The position numbers were made by a program, and so were the translations under genes. A stretch of DNA of 10,078 nucleotides. It comes from an uncultured Collinsella sp. Its GTDB lineage: Bacteria > Actinomycetota > Coriobacteriia > Coriobacteriales > Coriobacteriaceae. A model generated the notes under the pieces. That model was not told the DNA's origin, ran no database searches, and saw only the letters and a list, made by a program, of their open reading frames with translations. How positions within the stretch are numbered: the stretch's first letter is position 1; every line of letters begins with the position of its first letter. This document shows, piece after piece, positions 1 to 7,080 of the stretch. The DNA is taken from positions 1-10,078 of the forward strand of contig URKV01000064.1 of the NCBI GenBank assembly GCA_900548565.1, given 5' to 3'.

Positions 1-2
1 GG

Positions 3-28
3 AAAGGCCCCCATCGCTGGGAGCCTTT
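3..28 (-). terminator. Intrinsic terminator downstream of tRNA-Val
   Basis: On the minus strand an 11-bp stem (AAAGGCTCCCA with TGGGGGCCTTT, one T·G pair) closes a four-base GCGA loop directly after the tRNA 3' end. The stem ends in a short TTT run, but the window stops two bases later, so the tail cannot be judged. Because the arms also begin with A and end with T on the plus strand, it could work in both directions. Confidence 0.6.
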
Positions 29-37
29 TCAATCAAG

Positions 38-113
38 TGGTGGGCGATGAGGGATTCGAACCCCCAGCCTTGTGCGTGTAAAGCACCTGCGCTAACCGTT
101 GCGCCAATCGCCC
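38..113 (-). tRNA. tRNA-Val (anticodon UAC), CCA encoded
   Basis: The minus strand folds as a full 76-base cloverleaf. The acceptor stem GGGCGAT/ATCGCCC is perfect, with discriminator A and an encoded CCA at 38-40. The D stem is GCGC/GCGC. The anticodon loop is TTTACAC, which places anticodon UAC at 78-80 and reads GUA and probably other Val codons. The T arm is GGGGG-TTCGAAT-CCCTC with one G-U pair. The first pair of the anticodon stem (position 27 with 43) is a G·A mismatch, which is tolerated in many tRNAs. The variable loop is short (AGGCT), so this is a class I tRNA. A separate promoter-like TATACT lies just upstream and a hairpin terminator just downstream, so it is probably a single-gene unit. 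Confidence 0.95.
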
Positions 114-123
114 GCAGGGATTG

Positions 124-152
124 AGTATAGCGGAAACCCCGTGCTGTTCACC
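124..152 (-). promoter_or_regulatory. Probable promoter of tRNA-Val
   Basis: On the minus strand a TATACT -10 box (124-129, 5 of 6 matches to consensus) lies 11 bases upstream of the tRNA 5' end. A weak -35 (GGTGAA, 147-152) stands 17 bp further upstream. This spacing would give a leader of only about four bases. The boxes are spanned by a perfect inverted repeat TAGCGG/CCGCTA (128-133 and 151-156). The -10 is convincing and the -35 is poor. Confidence 0.5.
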
Positions 153-170
153 GCTAATTCATAACGAAAC

Positions 171-2039
171 TTACGCGGCGACTTCGGCGCCCTTGTCCTC
201 GTCGATAAAGAAGCGCTTGTACCAGATGAGGAACGTCAACGTGGTATAGATCTTGCGCTGGTTGAGCGCGCGACCCTCAAAGTGATCGTCAAGCAGTTTC
301 ATGAGCGCATCGGTGTCAAAGAAATCGGCAGCCCACGGTGCGGTGAAGTATTCCTTTACGTAGTCGTAGTACTTTTGCTCGCGCAGCCAGAACTTGACCG
401 GTACGGGGAAGCCCACCTTCTTGCGCGTTGCCCACTCGTCGGGCAGCGTGCGGTTGGCAGCGTGACGCAGAACGAGCTTGCAGCCTTCTTCGTTAACACG
501 GTAGTTGGCGGGAATGTGCTCGGCAAACTCCATGACCTTCTTGTCCAGGAACGGGACGCGAAGCTCCAGAGAATGCGCCATGCACATCTTGTCGGCCTTG
601 AGCAGAATGTCGCCCGGCAGCCACATGTTCATATCCAAATACTGTTTCTTGGAAAGCTCGCAGCAATCGGGAACCTGCTTGTAGTACTCGGCGCACATCT
701 CGGCGGCGTTCTTGCCGGTGTCATAAGCGGGCTTGAGCACCTCGTCGACCTCGGAGGGGTCGAACACCTTTGCCTGACCCACATACCAGCGCTCGGGAAC
801 CTCGGCGCATTTCGTCAGGAAGTTGTGGCCCTTAAAGTAGGGGAGATGCTGAACGAGCGAGCCCAGGGCGCGACGTACGCCGAGCGGCACGCGCTTCTTA
901 AAAGAGCGCATCTCGGGGGTGTCCTCGTACCACTCGTAGCCGGCAAACAGCTCGTCGGCACCCTCGCCCGAAAGGACGACGGTGACCTCCTCGGAAGCCA
1001 TCTGCGCCAGATAGTACAGCGGCACGCTGGACAGGTTCGATTGCGGCTCGTCCATGTGATACTGGATATCGGGCAGTGCATCGAAGAACTCGTCGGCGGT
1101 AATCATCTTGCGCACGTTCTTGATGCCCAGCTTGTCGGAAAGCTCGGCAGCGTAGTTGGTCTCGTTGAAGTTCTTGTAATCGAAGCCGACAGAATACGTG
1201 GTGTCGGGCATAAGGCAGGCGGCAATGTAGCTGGAGTCCACGCCGCCAGAAAGAAACGAGCCCACCTTAACATCGGCGATTCGGTGCGCAGCGACGCTTT
1301 CGTGCACGACCTTGTCGCACTCGTCCACGTACTCCTCGAAGGTCTTGGAGTTGTCGTCGGTGAAGTCACAGCTCCAGTAACGCTTGATGTCCATGGTGTT
1401 GGTCGTCAGGTCATACGTAAAGCAATGCGCCGGGGCAAGCTTGAACACGCCCTTAAAGAAGGTCTCCTCCGTGGCGGGGAATTGTAGCGTCAAGTAGGGG
1501 CGTAGCGCGTCGTGGTTGACAGCCTTCTCAAACTTGGGATGGTCCAGGAAGCTCTTGATCTCGGAGCCAAACAGCAGTGAGCCATCGGATGCCTGGTAGT
1601 AATAAAACGGCTTGATACCAAAGATGTCGCGAGCGCCAAAGAGTTTGTTCTTGTTCTGGTCGTGAATCACGAACGCGTACATGCCGCGTAGGCGGTTGAC
1701 CAGGTCCTCGCCCCACTCCTCGTAACCGTGTACCAGGACCTCGGTATCGGCGTTGCAGTGGAAGGCGTAGCCGGCTGCCTCCAGCTCGGCGCGAAGCTCC
1801 TGGAAGTTGTAGATCTCTCCGTTGAAGACAATCGTGACCTTGCCGTCGTCGCTCGACATGGGCTGAGCTCCAGCTTCGGAAAGATCGAGAATCGAAAGAC
1901 GACGGAAGCCAAGGGCAACGTTGTCGACGATATGCTGGCCGCCCATATCGGGACCACGGTGGATGATGCGATTCATCATGGCCGTGAGAACCAGCTCACT
2001 CTGTTCATCTGTACCGGTAAAACCGACAAAACCGCACAT
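171..2039 (-). CDS. asnB: Asparagine synthase (glutamine-hydrolysing)
   Basis: This cytoplasmic enzyme makes asparagine from aspartate, ATP and glutamine. The 622-residue protein begins MCGFVG, so Cys2 is exposed after Met removal as the N-terminal nucleophile of the class II glutaminase domain (about 1-200). HRGPD (27-31), RRLSILDLS (46-54) and NGEIYN (73-78) form the glutamine pocket. The synthetase domain (about 215-615) has the PPi-loop SGGVDS at 264-269, SGEGADELFAGY at 357-368 and LELRVPFLD at 491-499. No key residue is missing. The length is close to the longer Bacillus AsnB/AsnO type rather than the 554-residue E. coli enzyme. The start at 2039 is fixed by Cys2 and by an AAAGGA Shine-Dalgarno six bases upstream. 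The frame is open 45 codons further upstream, but that stretch contains the preceding terminator and has no family resemblance. The gene lies between a terminator on its 5' side and a tRNA gene on its 3' side, so it is probably monocistronic. Its leader contains a hairpin that may act on translation. Confidence 0.96.
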   Translation of the reverse strand: MCGFVGFTGTDEQSELVLTAMMNRIIHRGPDMGGQHIVDNVALGFRRLSILDLSEAGAQPMSSDDGKVTIVFNGEIYNFQELRAELEAAGYAFHCNADTEVLVHGYEEWGEDLVNRLRGMYAFVIHDQNKNKLFGARDIFGIKPFYYYQASDGSLLFGSEIKSFLDHPKFEKAVNHDALRPYLTLQFPATEETFFKGVFKLAPAHCFTYDLTTNTMDIKRYWSCDFTDDNSKTFEEYVDECDKVVHESVAAHRIADVKVGSFLSGGVDSSYIAACLMPDTTYSVGFDYKNFNETNYAAELSDKLGIKNVRKMITADEFFDALPDIQYHMDEPQSNLSSVPLYYLAQMASEEVTVVLSGEGADELFAGYEWYEDTPEMRSFKKRVPLGVRRALGSLVQHLPYFKGHNFLTKCAEVPERWYVGQAKVFDPSEVDEVLKPAYDTGKNAAEMCAEYYKQVPDCCELSKKQYLDMNMWLPGDILLKADKMCMAHSLELRVPFLDKKVMEFAEHIPANYRVNEEGCKLVLRHAANRTLPDEWATRKKVGFPVPVKFWLREQKYYDYVKEYFTAPWAADFFDTDALMKLLDDHFEGRALNQRKIYTTLTFLIWYKRFFIDEDKGAEVAA

Positions 2040-2043
2040 GCAA

Positions 2044-2092
2044 GATCCTTTCTGCTGACGGCTCAGGTGTACTGCCGCAAGGATCGCGGCAG
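2044..2092 (-). promoter_or_regulatory. asnB leader hairpin with anti-Shine-Dalgarno loop
   Basis: In the asnB leader, read on the minus strand, a perfect 7-bp stem CTGCCGC/GCGGCAG (2086-2092 and 2072-2078) exposes the seven-base loop GATCCTT (2079-2085). That loop is the exact reverse complement of AAGGATC at 2044-2050, which contains the asnB Shine-Dalgarno. Pairing of loop and SD would form a pseudoknot and hide the ribosome site. The complementarity is seen directly. The regulatory role is inference and no ligand is proposed. Confidence 0.45.
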
Positions 2093-2164
2093 CTGATGTC
2101 AAATAATCTTTACTATCATGCCAATCTTTTGTTTCGTGATAGGGCATAAGCGCCGAGCGAACCG

Positions 2165-2209
2165 AAAAAACCACGGCCCGATCTTCAGACGAAGCGGCGG
2201 GTCGTGGTT
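2165..2209 (-). terminator. Intrinsic terminator after the ABC transporter gene
   Basis: Read on the minus strand, AACCACG-A-CCCG pairs with CGGG-C-CGTGGTT, giving 7 bp plus 4 bp around one A·C mismatch, and six T residues follow (2165-2170). The apical part contains a second small stem, CTTC-GTCT-GAAG. It starts 21 bases after the transporter stop codon and separates that gene from asnB. Confidence 0.88.
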
Positions 2210-2230
2210 GTGAACGCTATGTATGAGCGG

Positions 2231-4279
2231 TTAGCGCTTGCTGCGCTCGGCGAGACGGTGCTCCACCTTGGTGACGATGTGGATGAGCGGAATCGTCACG
2301 ACCAGATAGTAAAGTGCGGCGCAAATGTAGGGCGTAATGTTGCCCGTGGTGGCCGTGAGGTTTTTGGAGAACAGCATGAGCTCCATGACGCCAACGCTCG
2401 AAAGCAGCGACGTGTCCTTGTACAGCATAACGAACTCGCTGGTCATAGTCGGTATAACGTAACGTACAGCCTGCGGGATCACGATGCGCGACATAACTTG
2501 GGACCAAGTCATGCCAAGCGAGTAGGCAGCTTCCGCTTGACCATGCGGTACGCTCTCGATGCCGGCACGGAAAATCTCGGCAAGATAGGCCGAGCAGTTG
2601 ATGGCGAGCACGCCAACGCCGAGCGGCAGATTGGGCACGTTGAGACCGATCATAGGGAACCCAAAGAACGCAATGTAGATCTGCAGGAAGAGCGGGGTTC
2701 CGCGCAGGACGTTGATGTATGTCACAGCGATGCCGCGCAGCATACGACTATGACTGATTTTCATAAAGGCAAACAGCAAGCCGATGGGGATGGCGAGCGG
2801 AAAACCGATGGCGGTCACGGCAAGTGCTATGCCCCAGCCCTTAAAGAGCGAAGCGATTGAGGTGACGATAATCTGCGGCTTGCAGAACATGCCCAAAAAC
2901 GGGTTGGAGTTCCACGTGGCAACCCAAGGCTGGGCATCGAGCCAGGCGACGATTTCTTGCACCATGGTGCTCTCCGAGACGCTGATGGTGTTGCTCTCGG
3001 GAAGATCTCGCTTGTCGCCGTCGGCGACATAGCTTCCGGTGACGGCATAGGCACCCGCGTTGCTCGGGAATACGACGTCGGGGACGACAACGCGAATTTG
3101 TGAGCCGGCAGCGACGGGATCGGCGAACTTGATGACGAGCTTTGAGCCGTCCAGCGAGCACGATGCCTTGACACCCGTCTGGTTCAGTCCGTCGAGCAGC
3201 GTGACCTTAACATCGGTGCTTTCAAATGACCCGCCTTCGGGCAGCTCAAGCTCAATTTGCGAAACGTCGCCCTCGTCGCTACCCGTTGTCGCTTCCCAGG
3301 TCAGGCGGGTTGCGATGCCGCCGAGCACGCCGTTGCCGCCGTCTTCGTTTGACTTGGCGGTCGCCGAGGTGACGGCGAGTGAAGCGCCCGTCGCGTCCTC
3401 TGAGCTCGAGGCATCCTCGTAATCGGACCCGCTCGTGGGTGCCATGCCAAACCACTTCTCGTACAGTTTGTCATAGGCGCCGGAGCTCTTGATCTTGGCA
3501 AGGGCATCGTTGATGGCCTGTGTCAGCTCGGGGTTGTCTTTAGAGACGGCAATGCCAAACTGCTCGCCCGTCGGAACCTCTTTGATGATCTCCATACCGG
3601 TAAAGGAGTTCGAAACCATCCACTGCTCAACGGGAAGATCGCATACGACCGCCTGGCACTGACTACTCATGACGGCGGTGAAGGCTGCCGTCCAGTCGTC
3701 AAAGTTGACGGTGGTTGCCTGCGGCAGGTTCTCGATTGCCCACTCCTCGGATGTGGTGCCCGACTGCACGGCAATTTTGACGCCCGGTGCGTTGAGGCTG
3801 TCGACCGTGTCGTATCCAGTGTTCTTTGCAACTGCGACGCCCTGGTTGGAGTCGATATAGGGGTCGGTGAAGTCGACCTCTTCCTTGCGCTCGTCGGTAA
3901 TCGTGATGTTGCATGCGCCGACATCGGTCTTTACACCCTGTTTGACCATGGGGATAATGCCGTCGAACTTTTGCGCCGGCAAGTAGTTGAGCTCCAGACC
4001 GAGCTCGTCCGCGATCATGCCCATGAGTTCATAGGTAAAGCCCTGGTCTTCGCCGGAATCGTTGACGTATTCAAACGGGGGTGTGGCCAAGTCACTTGCG
4101 ACGGTGAACTTGCCATTCTCGACGAGTGTGTAGGTGCTCGAGGCGTTCTGGGAGGACGAACAGCCGCTCGCGCCGATGGTGGTGGCAAGGGCCACAACGA
4201 TCGTCGCGAAGGCGCAGACGATGCGCCGGGTCAACTGGACATGTGCCGAGCGGTGGCGACGTTCGAAGTGTCGTTTCAT
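2231..4279 (-). CDS. Polar amino acid ABC transporter: fused substrate-binding lipoprotein and permease
   Basis: This 682-residue protein joins, in one chain, the extracytoplasmic receptor and the membrane channel of a polar amino acid importer (His/Glu/Gln/Arg family). Residues 1-40 are a basic, hydrophobic signal ending in a lipobox-like ASGC with Cys40. Residues 49-280 are a type II periplasmic-binding fold: DLATPPFEY at 63-71, TITDER with Arg131 and Asp214 are where this family contacts the amino acid. A Ser/Asp/Glu-rich linker (281-320) leads to a beta-rich segment (about 320-436) that I cannot assign. The permease (about 470-670) has several membrane spans and the EAA loop SAYLAEIFRAGIESVPHG (563-580) that docks the ATPase. 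The start at 4279 has AAAGGA seven bases upstream, and it places the basic signal residues at the N terminus. A 15-codon upstream extension lacks such a site. No ATPase gene is present nearby. The substrate is unknown; the asnB neighbour makes Gln or Glu a guess only. Confidence 0.93.
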   Translation of the reverse strand: MKRHFERRHRSAHVQLTRRIVCAFATIVVALATTIGASGCSSSQNASSTYTLVENGKFTVASDLATPPFEYVNDSGEDQGFTYELMGMIADELGLELNYLPAQKFDGIIPMVKQGVKTDVGACNITITDERKEEVDFTDPYIDSNQGVAVAKNTGYDTVDSLNAPGVKIAVQSGTTSEEWAIENLPQATTVNFDDWTAAFTAVMSSQCQAVVCDLPVEQWMVSNSFTGMEIIKEVPTGEQFGIAVSKDNPELTQAINDALAKIKSSGAYDKLYEKWFGMAPTSGSDYEDASSSEDATGASLAVTSATAKSNEDGGNGVLGGIATRLTWEATTGSDEGDVSQIELELPEGGSFESTDVKVTLLDGLNQTGVKASCSLDGSKLVIKFADPVAAGSQIRVVVPDVVFPSNAGAYAVTGSYVADGDKRDLPESNTISVSESTMVQEIVAWLDAQPWVATWNSNPFLGMFCKPQIIVTSIASLFKGWGIALAVTAIGFPLAIPIGLLFAFMKISHSRMLRGIAVTYINVLRGTPLFLQIYIAFFGFPMIGLNVPNLPLGVGVLAINCSAYLAEIFRAGIESVPHGQAEAAYSLGMTWSQVMSRIVIPQAVRYVIPTMTSEFVMLYKDTSLLSSVGVMELMLFSKNLTATTGNITPYICAALYYLVVTIPLIHIVTKVEHRLAERSKR

Positions 4280-4563
4280 CTGGAATCCTTTGCTTGGGCA
4301 TGATGGGTCGGCATTGTGGGTCAATGAGGCGCATCAAGACATTTGGATAAAGAATAGCACCCAGATTTCCTTGTTTTTACACGGGGTGGACACTGTTGTC
4401 ATTTATTGGCCCACAGCACAGTCCATGCAGTTTTTTAGAAGGCTGCAGTGCGCGCAAGGCCAGGTGGCATATTAGGATGGTTGATAATACAGAATGTTTC
4501 ATCGTTTCTGCCGCGGGACGTCTTTTGCCCTTTAAGGCTGAATTTAGCGAGAGAGGTCTTTGT
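4280..4563. other. Divergent intergenic region between the ABC transporter and Mur ligase genes
   Basis: These 284 bases separate two divergently read genes and are visibly richer in A and T than the flanks, as expected for promoters firing both ways. On the plus strand a -10-like GATAAT (4483-4488) lies 75 bases before the Mur ligase start but has no convincing -35. A short dyad GACA-CTGT-TGTC (4389-4400) overlaps the candidate minus-strand -35 and could be an operator. I see no gene, tRNA or recognised riboswitch here. Confidence 0.5.
4374..4402 (-). promoter_or_regulatory. Candidate promoter of the ABC transporter gene
   Basis: On the minus strand, ATGACA (4397-4402, 5 of 6 matches to a -35) is followed after 17 bp by TAAAAA (4374-4379, 4 of 6 to a -10). 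It is about 95 bases upstream of the start codon. A second, extended -10-like TGCTATTCT lies slightly downstream without a good -35. This is weak evidence from motif matching only. Confidence 0.3.
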
Positions 4564-6081
4564 ATGTCGAGTCCGACACAAGAGAAGCTAACTCTGATGC
4601 GCTATATAGAGTTGCTCGAGGAAGATGACCTTGTTGTTTCCAGACCGAGCGCTTCGTGCGACCAGCGCATTGAGTTTGCGACTGACGACTCGCGCCAGGT
4701 GCGTCCGGGCACGTTGTTTGTCTGCAAGGGCCGCGCGTTTAAGCGCGAGTACCTGCTTTCGGCAATCGCCGATGGCGCCGTGGCCTACGTTTCCGAGGTC
4801 GATTACGATGTTGATCTTCCCGCGGTGATTGTGAGTGATATTCGTCGCACGCTCGCCGTGGTGGCAGATGCCTTTTATGGGCACCCGTCGGGTAGGGTGA
4901 AGGTCTGCGCCTTTACAGGTACCAAGGGCAAGTCGACCTGTAGCTTTTATCTGCGCGGCATTCTCGCCAACGAGGCCAAGCTTACGGGCTGTCATCGACC
5001 CGCTCTTAATACGGGCATTGAGTTCGACGACGGCATCGAGACGGGTCCTTCCAAGCTGACGACTCCCGAATCCTTTCTGCTGCAGTCTCGCATCGCACAT
5101 GCTGCGGAGGCGGGTGCCCCGTGGCTGGTTATGGAGGCATCGAGCCAGGGCCTCAAATACGAGCGCACGGGCAAGATCGCCTTTGAAGTCGGCGCCTTTA
5201 CCAATATCGGCGAGGATCACATTTCGCCGATTGAGCATCCGACGCTCGAGGATTACTTTGCCAGCAAGCTCAAAATCTTCTCGCAGAGCCGTTTTGCCGT
5301 GGTCAATCTCGATATGGATAAGGTCGATCGTGTGCTCGAGGCGGCATCTCGTTGCGAGCGTACGGTGACGTTCTCCCTGACCGACGAGCGTGCCGACGTG
5401 CTTGCGCTGGCGATTCGTAATGGCGACTGCGGCGTGGTGGCAACGGTGCGCACGCCCCGCTTTACGCGCGACATTGTGATTCCCACGCCGGTTAAGTTCA
5501 ATGTGTCCAACGCGCTTGCCGCTATTGCCTGCGCCGAGGCCCTGGGCATTTCCGAAGAGGGTATCGTCCATGGCTTTGAGGGCGTCTTCGTTCCCGGCCG
5601 CATGGAGCTCTATCCGTCCGTATCGGGCAAAATCTTGGGTATCGTCGATTTTGCACATAACGGCATGAGCCTCGAGACACTCCTGCGCGACTTGCGCGAG
5701 AACTATCCCGAGCGCGAGCTGGCGGTTGTATTTGGCGCTACGGGTGGTAAGGGTGTCGATCGACGCACCACGATGGGCATCGCCGCTGGCAAGTATGCCG
5801 ACCGAATCGTGATTACCGAGGATGACCCCGGCCCCGAGGATGTCGAGGATATTTGCGCCGAGATCGCGCGCAACGTTCAGGCGCAGGGAAATGATAGCTG
5901 GCAAATCGTGACTGATCGCGTTGCCGCTATCGAGACTGCCGTGCGTGAGACCGTCCGTCCTGCCGTGGTCATCGTGACCGGTAAGGGCGAGGAAGAGCGT
6001 ATGCTGCGCAAGAACGGACCCGAGCCTTGCGAGCGCGACGGTTCGATTCTCAAGCGCACCCTTGCGGCGTACGATGCCTAA
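4564..6081 (+). CDS. murE: MurE-like Mur ligase (UDP-MurNAc-tripeptide synthetase family)
   Basis: The 505-residue cytoplasmic protein has the three-domain plan of MurE, which adds the third, diamino residue to UDP-MurNAc-L-Ala-D-Glu using ATP. The N-terminal domain contains DDSRQVRPGTLFVCKG (41-56). The ATP loop is GTKGKST (119-125), then come EASSQGL (191-197), FTNIGEDHIS (212-221) and FASKLKIF (232-239), where Lys235 is the likely carbamylated lysine. GRME (345-348) and VDFAH (361-365) open the C-terminal domain, which also has GATGGKGVDRR and TGKGEEERM. The substrate motif, usually DNPR for meso-diaminopimelate, is DDPG (420-423), and the lack of Arg argues against meso-DAP. The start at 4564 follows GAGAGAGG by seven bases. 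An upstream open extension lacks a Shine-Dalgarno. It heads a close-packed group with a HAD phosphatase and murI. It could instead be a paralogue with a different amino acid substrate. Confidence 0.85.
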   Translation: MSSPTQEKLTLMRYIELLEEDDLVVSRPSASCDQRIEFATDDSRQVRPGTLFVCKGRAFKREYLLSAIADGAVAYVSEVDYDVDLPAVIVSDIRRTLAVVADAFYGHPSGRVKVCAFTGTKGKSTCSFYLRGILANEAKLTGCHRPALNTGIEFDDGIETGPSKLTTPESFLLQSRIAHAAEAGAPWLVMEASSQGLKYERTGKIAFEVGAFTNIGEDHISPIEHPTLEDYFASKLKIFSQSRFAVVNLDMDKVDRVLEAASRCERTVTFSLTDERADVLALAIRNGDCGVVATVRTPRFTRDIVIPTPVKFNVSNALAAIACAEALGISEEGIVHGFEGVFVPGRMELYPSVSGKILGIVDFAHNGMSLETLLRDLRENYPERELAVVFGATGGKGVDRRTTMGIAAGKYADRIVITEDDPGPEDVEDICAEIARNVQAQGNDSWQIVTDRVAAIETAVRETVRPAVVIVTGKGEEERMLRKNGPEPCERDGSILKRTLAAYDA

Positions 6082-6115
6082 GACCAGAAGCCCCTTCTAC
6101 GTAAATGGAGTGACC

Positions 6116-7027
6116 ATGTCCCACAATACCCTGCCGACCGTCGCTGAGCTTTCGGGCGAGATGCGCGAGCGTCTTGCCAAGGTTAAGTACGTCTTTACCG
6201 ATCTGGACGCCACCATGCTCGCGCCCGGCTCGTGCGTGCTGCGCGACAACGACGGCAACCCCTCGACCAAGCTCGTCGAGGCTGTCGTGGCACTTGCCCG
6301 CGCCGGCATCCAGGTGGTCCCCACCTCGGGCCGCAACCGCACCATGATTCACGAGGATGCGCGCGTGCTCGGCCTCAACTCCTACATCGGCGAGATGGGT
6401 GGTCTGGTCATGTACGACCTCAAGGCCAACGATTGGGAGTACCTGACCGGCGATATGCCCTACGACCCCGCCTGCGGCCTCACGCCGCATCAGGTGATCG
6501 AGCAGACCGGCGTGTGCGAGAAGATTCTCGCCCGCTGGCCGCATAAGATCGAGTACCACAACGACATGTCGACTGGCTACAAGTACCGCGAGGTCACCGT
6601 CGGCATGCGCGGCGATGTGCCCGACGACGAGGTCCAGGCCATTCTTGATGAGGCTGGCTGCGGCCTGGTCTGGGCCTGCAACGGCCATCTGACCCATCTG
6701 TCCAAACCGACGACGCTCGAGCTCGAACGCGTCGAGGATGGCCGCGCCTTTAACATCAATCCCGCCGGTCTCAACAAGGGCGTTGCCATCGCACGTTTCT
6801 GCGAGCACCTGGGTATCGAGCGCGGGGAGACGCTGGCGCTCGGCGATTCCGAGTCCGACTTCTACATGGCTGACCACGTGGGTACGTTCTGCCTGGTCGA
6901 GAACGGTTTGACCAGCGCCGGCGCGCCCGAGTTCCTGGATGCTTGCGATAACGCCTACGTCACGCGCGGCAAGATTGTCGATGGCTGGGCGGCAACGGCA
7001 GAGCTGCTCGTCGCGGCCCGTTCGTAG
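6116..7027 (+). CDS. HAD-superfamily hydrolase (class IIB, Cof/SPP-like phosphatase)
   Basis: This 303-residue cytoplasmic protein has all four HAD motifs. Motif I is DLDAT (29-33), with nucleophile Asp29 and acid/base Asp31. Motif II is in VVPTSGR (67-73). Lys221 in LNKGVAIARF is motif III, and GDSESD (243-248) is motif IV. The large cap between motifs II and III (about 80-200) and the NKG(V)A arrangement indicate class IIB, which includes Cof-type sugar-phosphate phosphatases. Motif I has Ala where DxDGT is usual. The substrate cannot be told from sequence. The start at 6116 has GGAG five bases upstream; the other ATG at 6074 overlaps the murE stop and has no ribosome site. It sits 34 bases after the Mur ligase and 53 bases before murI, which suggests co-transcription and possibly a cell-wall precursor role, but that is inference. 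Confidence 0.88.
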   Translation: MSHNTLPTVAELSGEMRERLAKVKYVFTDLDATMLAPGSCVLRDNDGNPSTKLVEAVVALARAGIQVVPTSGRNRTMIHEDARVLGLNSYIGEMGGLVMYDLKANDWEYLTGDMPYDPACGLTPHQVIEQTGVCEKILARWPHKIEYHNDMSTGYKYREVTVGMRGDVPDDEVQAILDEAGCGLVWACNGHLTHLSKPTTLELERVEDGRAFNINPAGLNKGVAIARFCEHLGIERGETLALGDSESDFYMADHVGTFCLVENGLTSAGAPEFLDACDNAYVTRGKIVDGWAATAELLVAARS

Positions 7028-7080
7028 TGCGGTCCTATCGCGCTGAGCCATATCTTTTCGAGAGAGAATCTGGTGAGGTA

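Noticed and set aside
282..1487. Long open frame on the plus strand opposite asnB
   Set aside because: It is the complement of a fully conserved gene. GC-rich codon use lowers stop frequency on the other strand, and the translation shows no domain or ribosome site.
2040..2174. In-frame 45-codon N-terminal extension of asnB
   Set aside because: The glutaminase needs Cys2 exposed after Met removal, the extension overlaps the upstream terminator, and a good Shine-Dalgarno serves the ATG at 2039.
4396..4563. Upstream in-frame extension of the Mur ligase, including TTG 4396 and ATG 4477
   Set aside because: Neither start has a usable Shine-Dalgarno, the stretch is the divergent promoter region, and family members start close to the ATG at 4564.
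4588..5904. Long minus-strand open frame opposite the Mur ligase
   Set aside because: The plus-strand frame has all Mur ligase motifs; the antisense translation is low-complexity and family-less.
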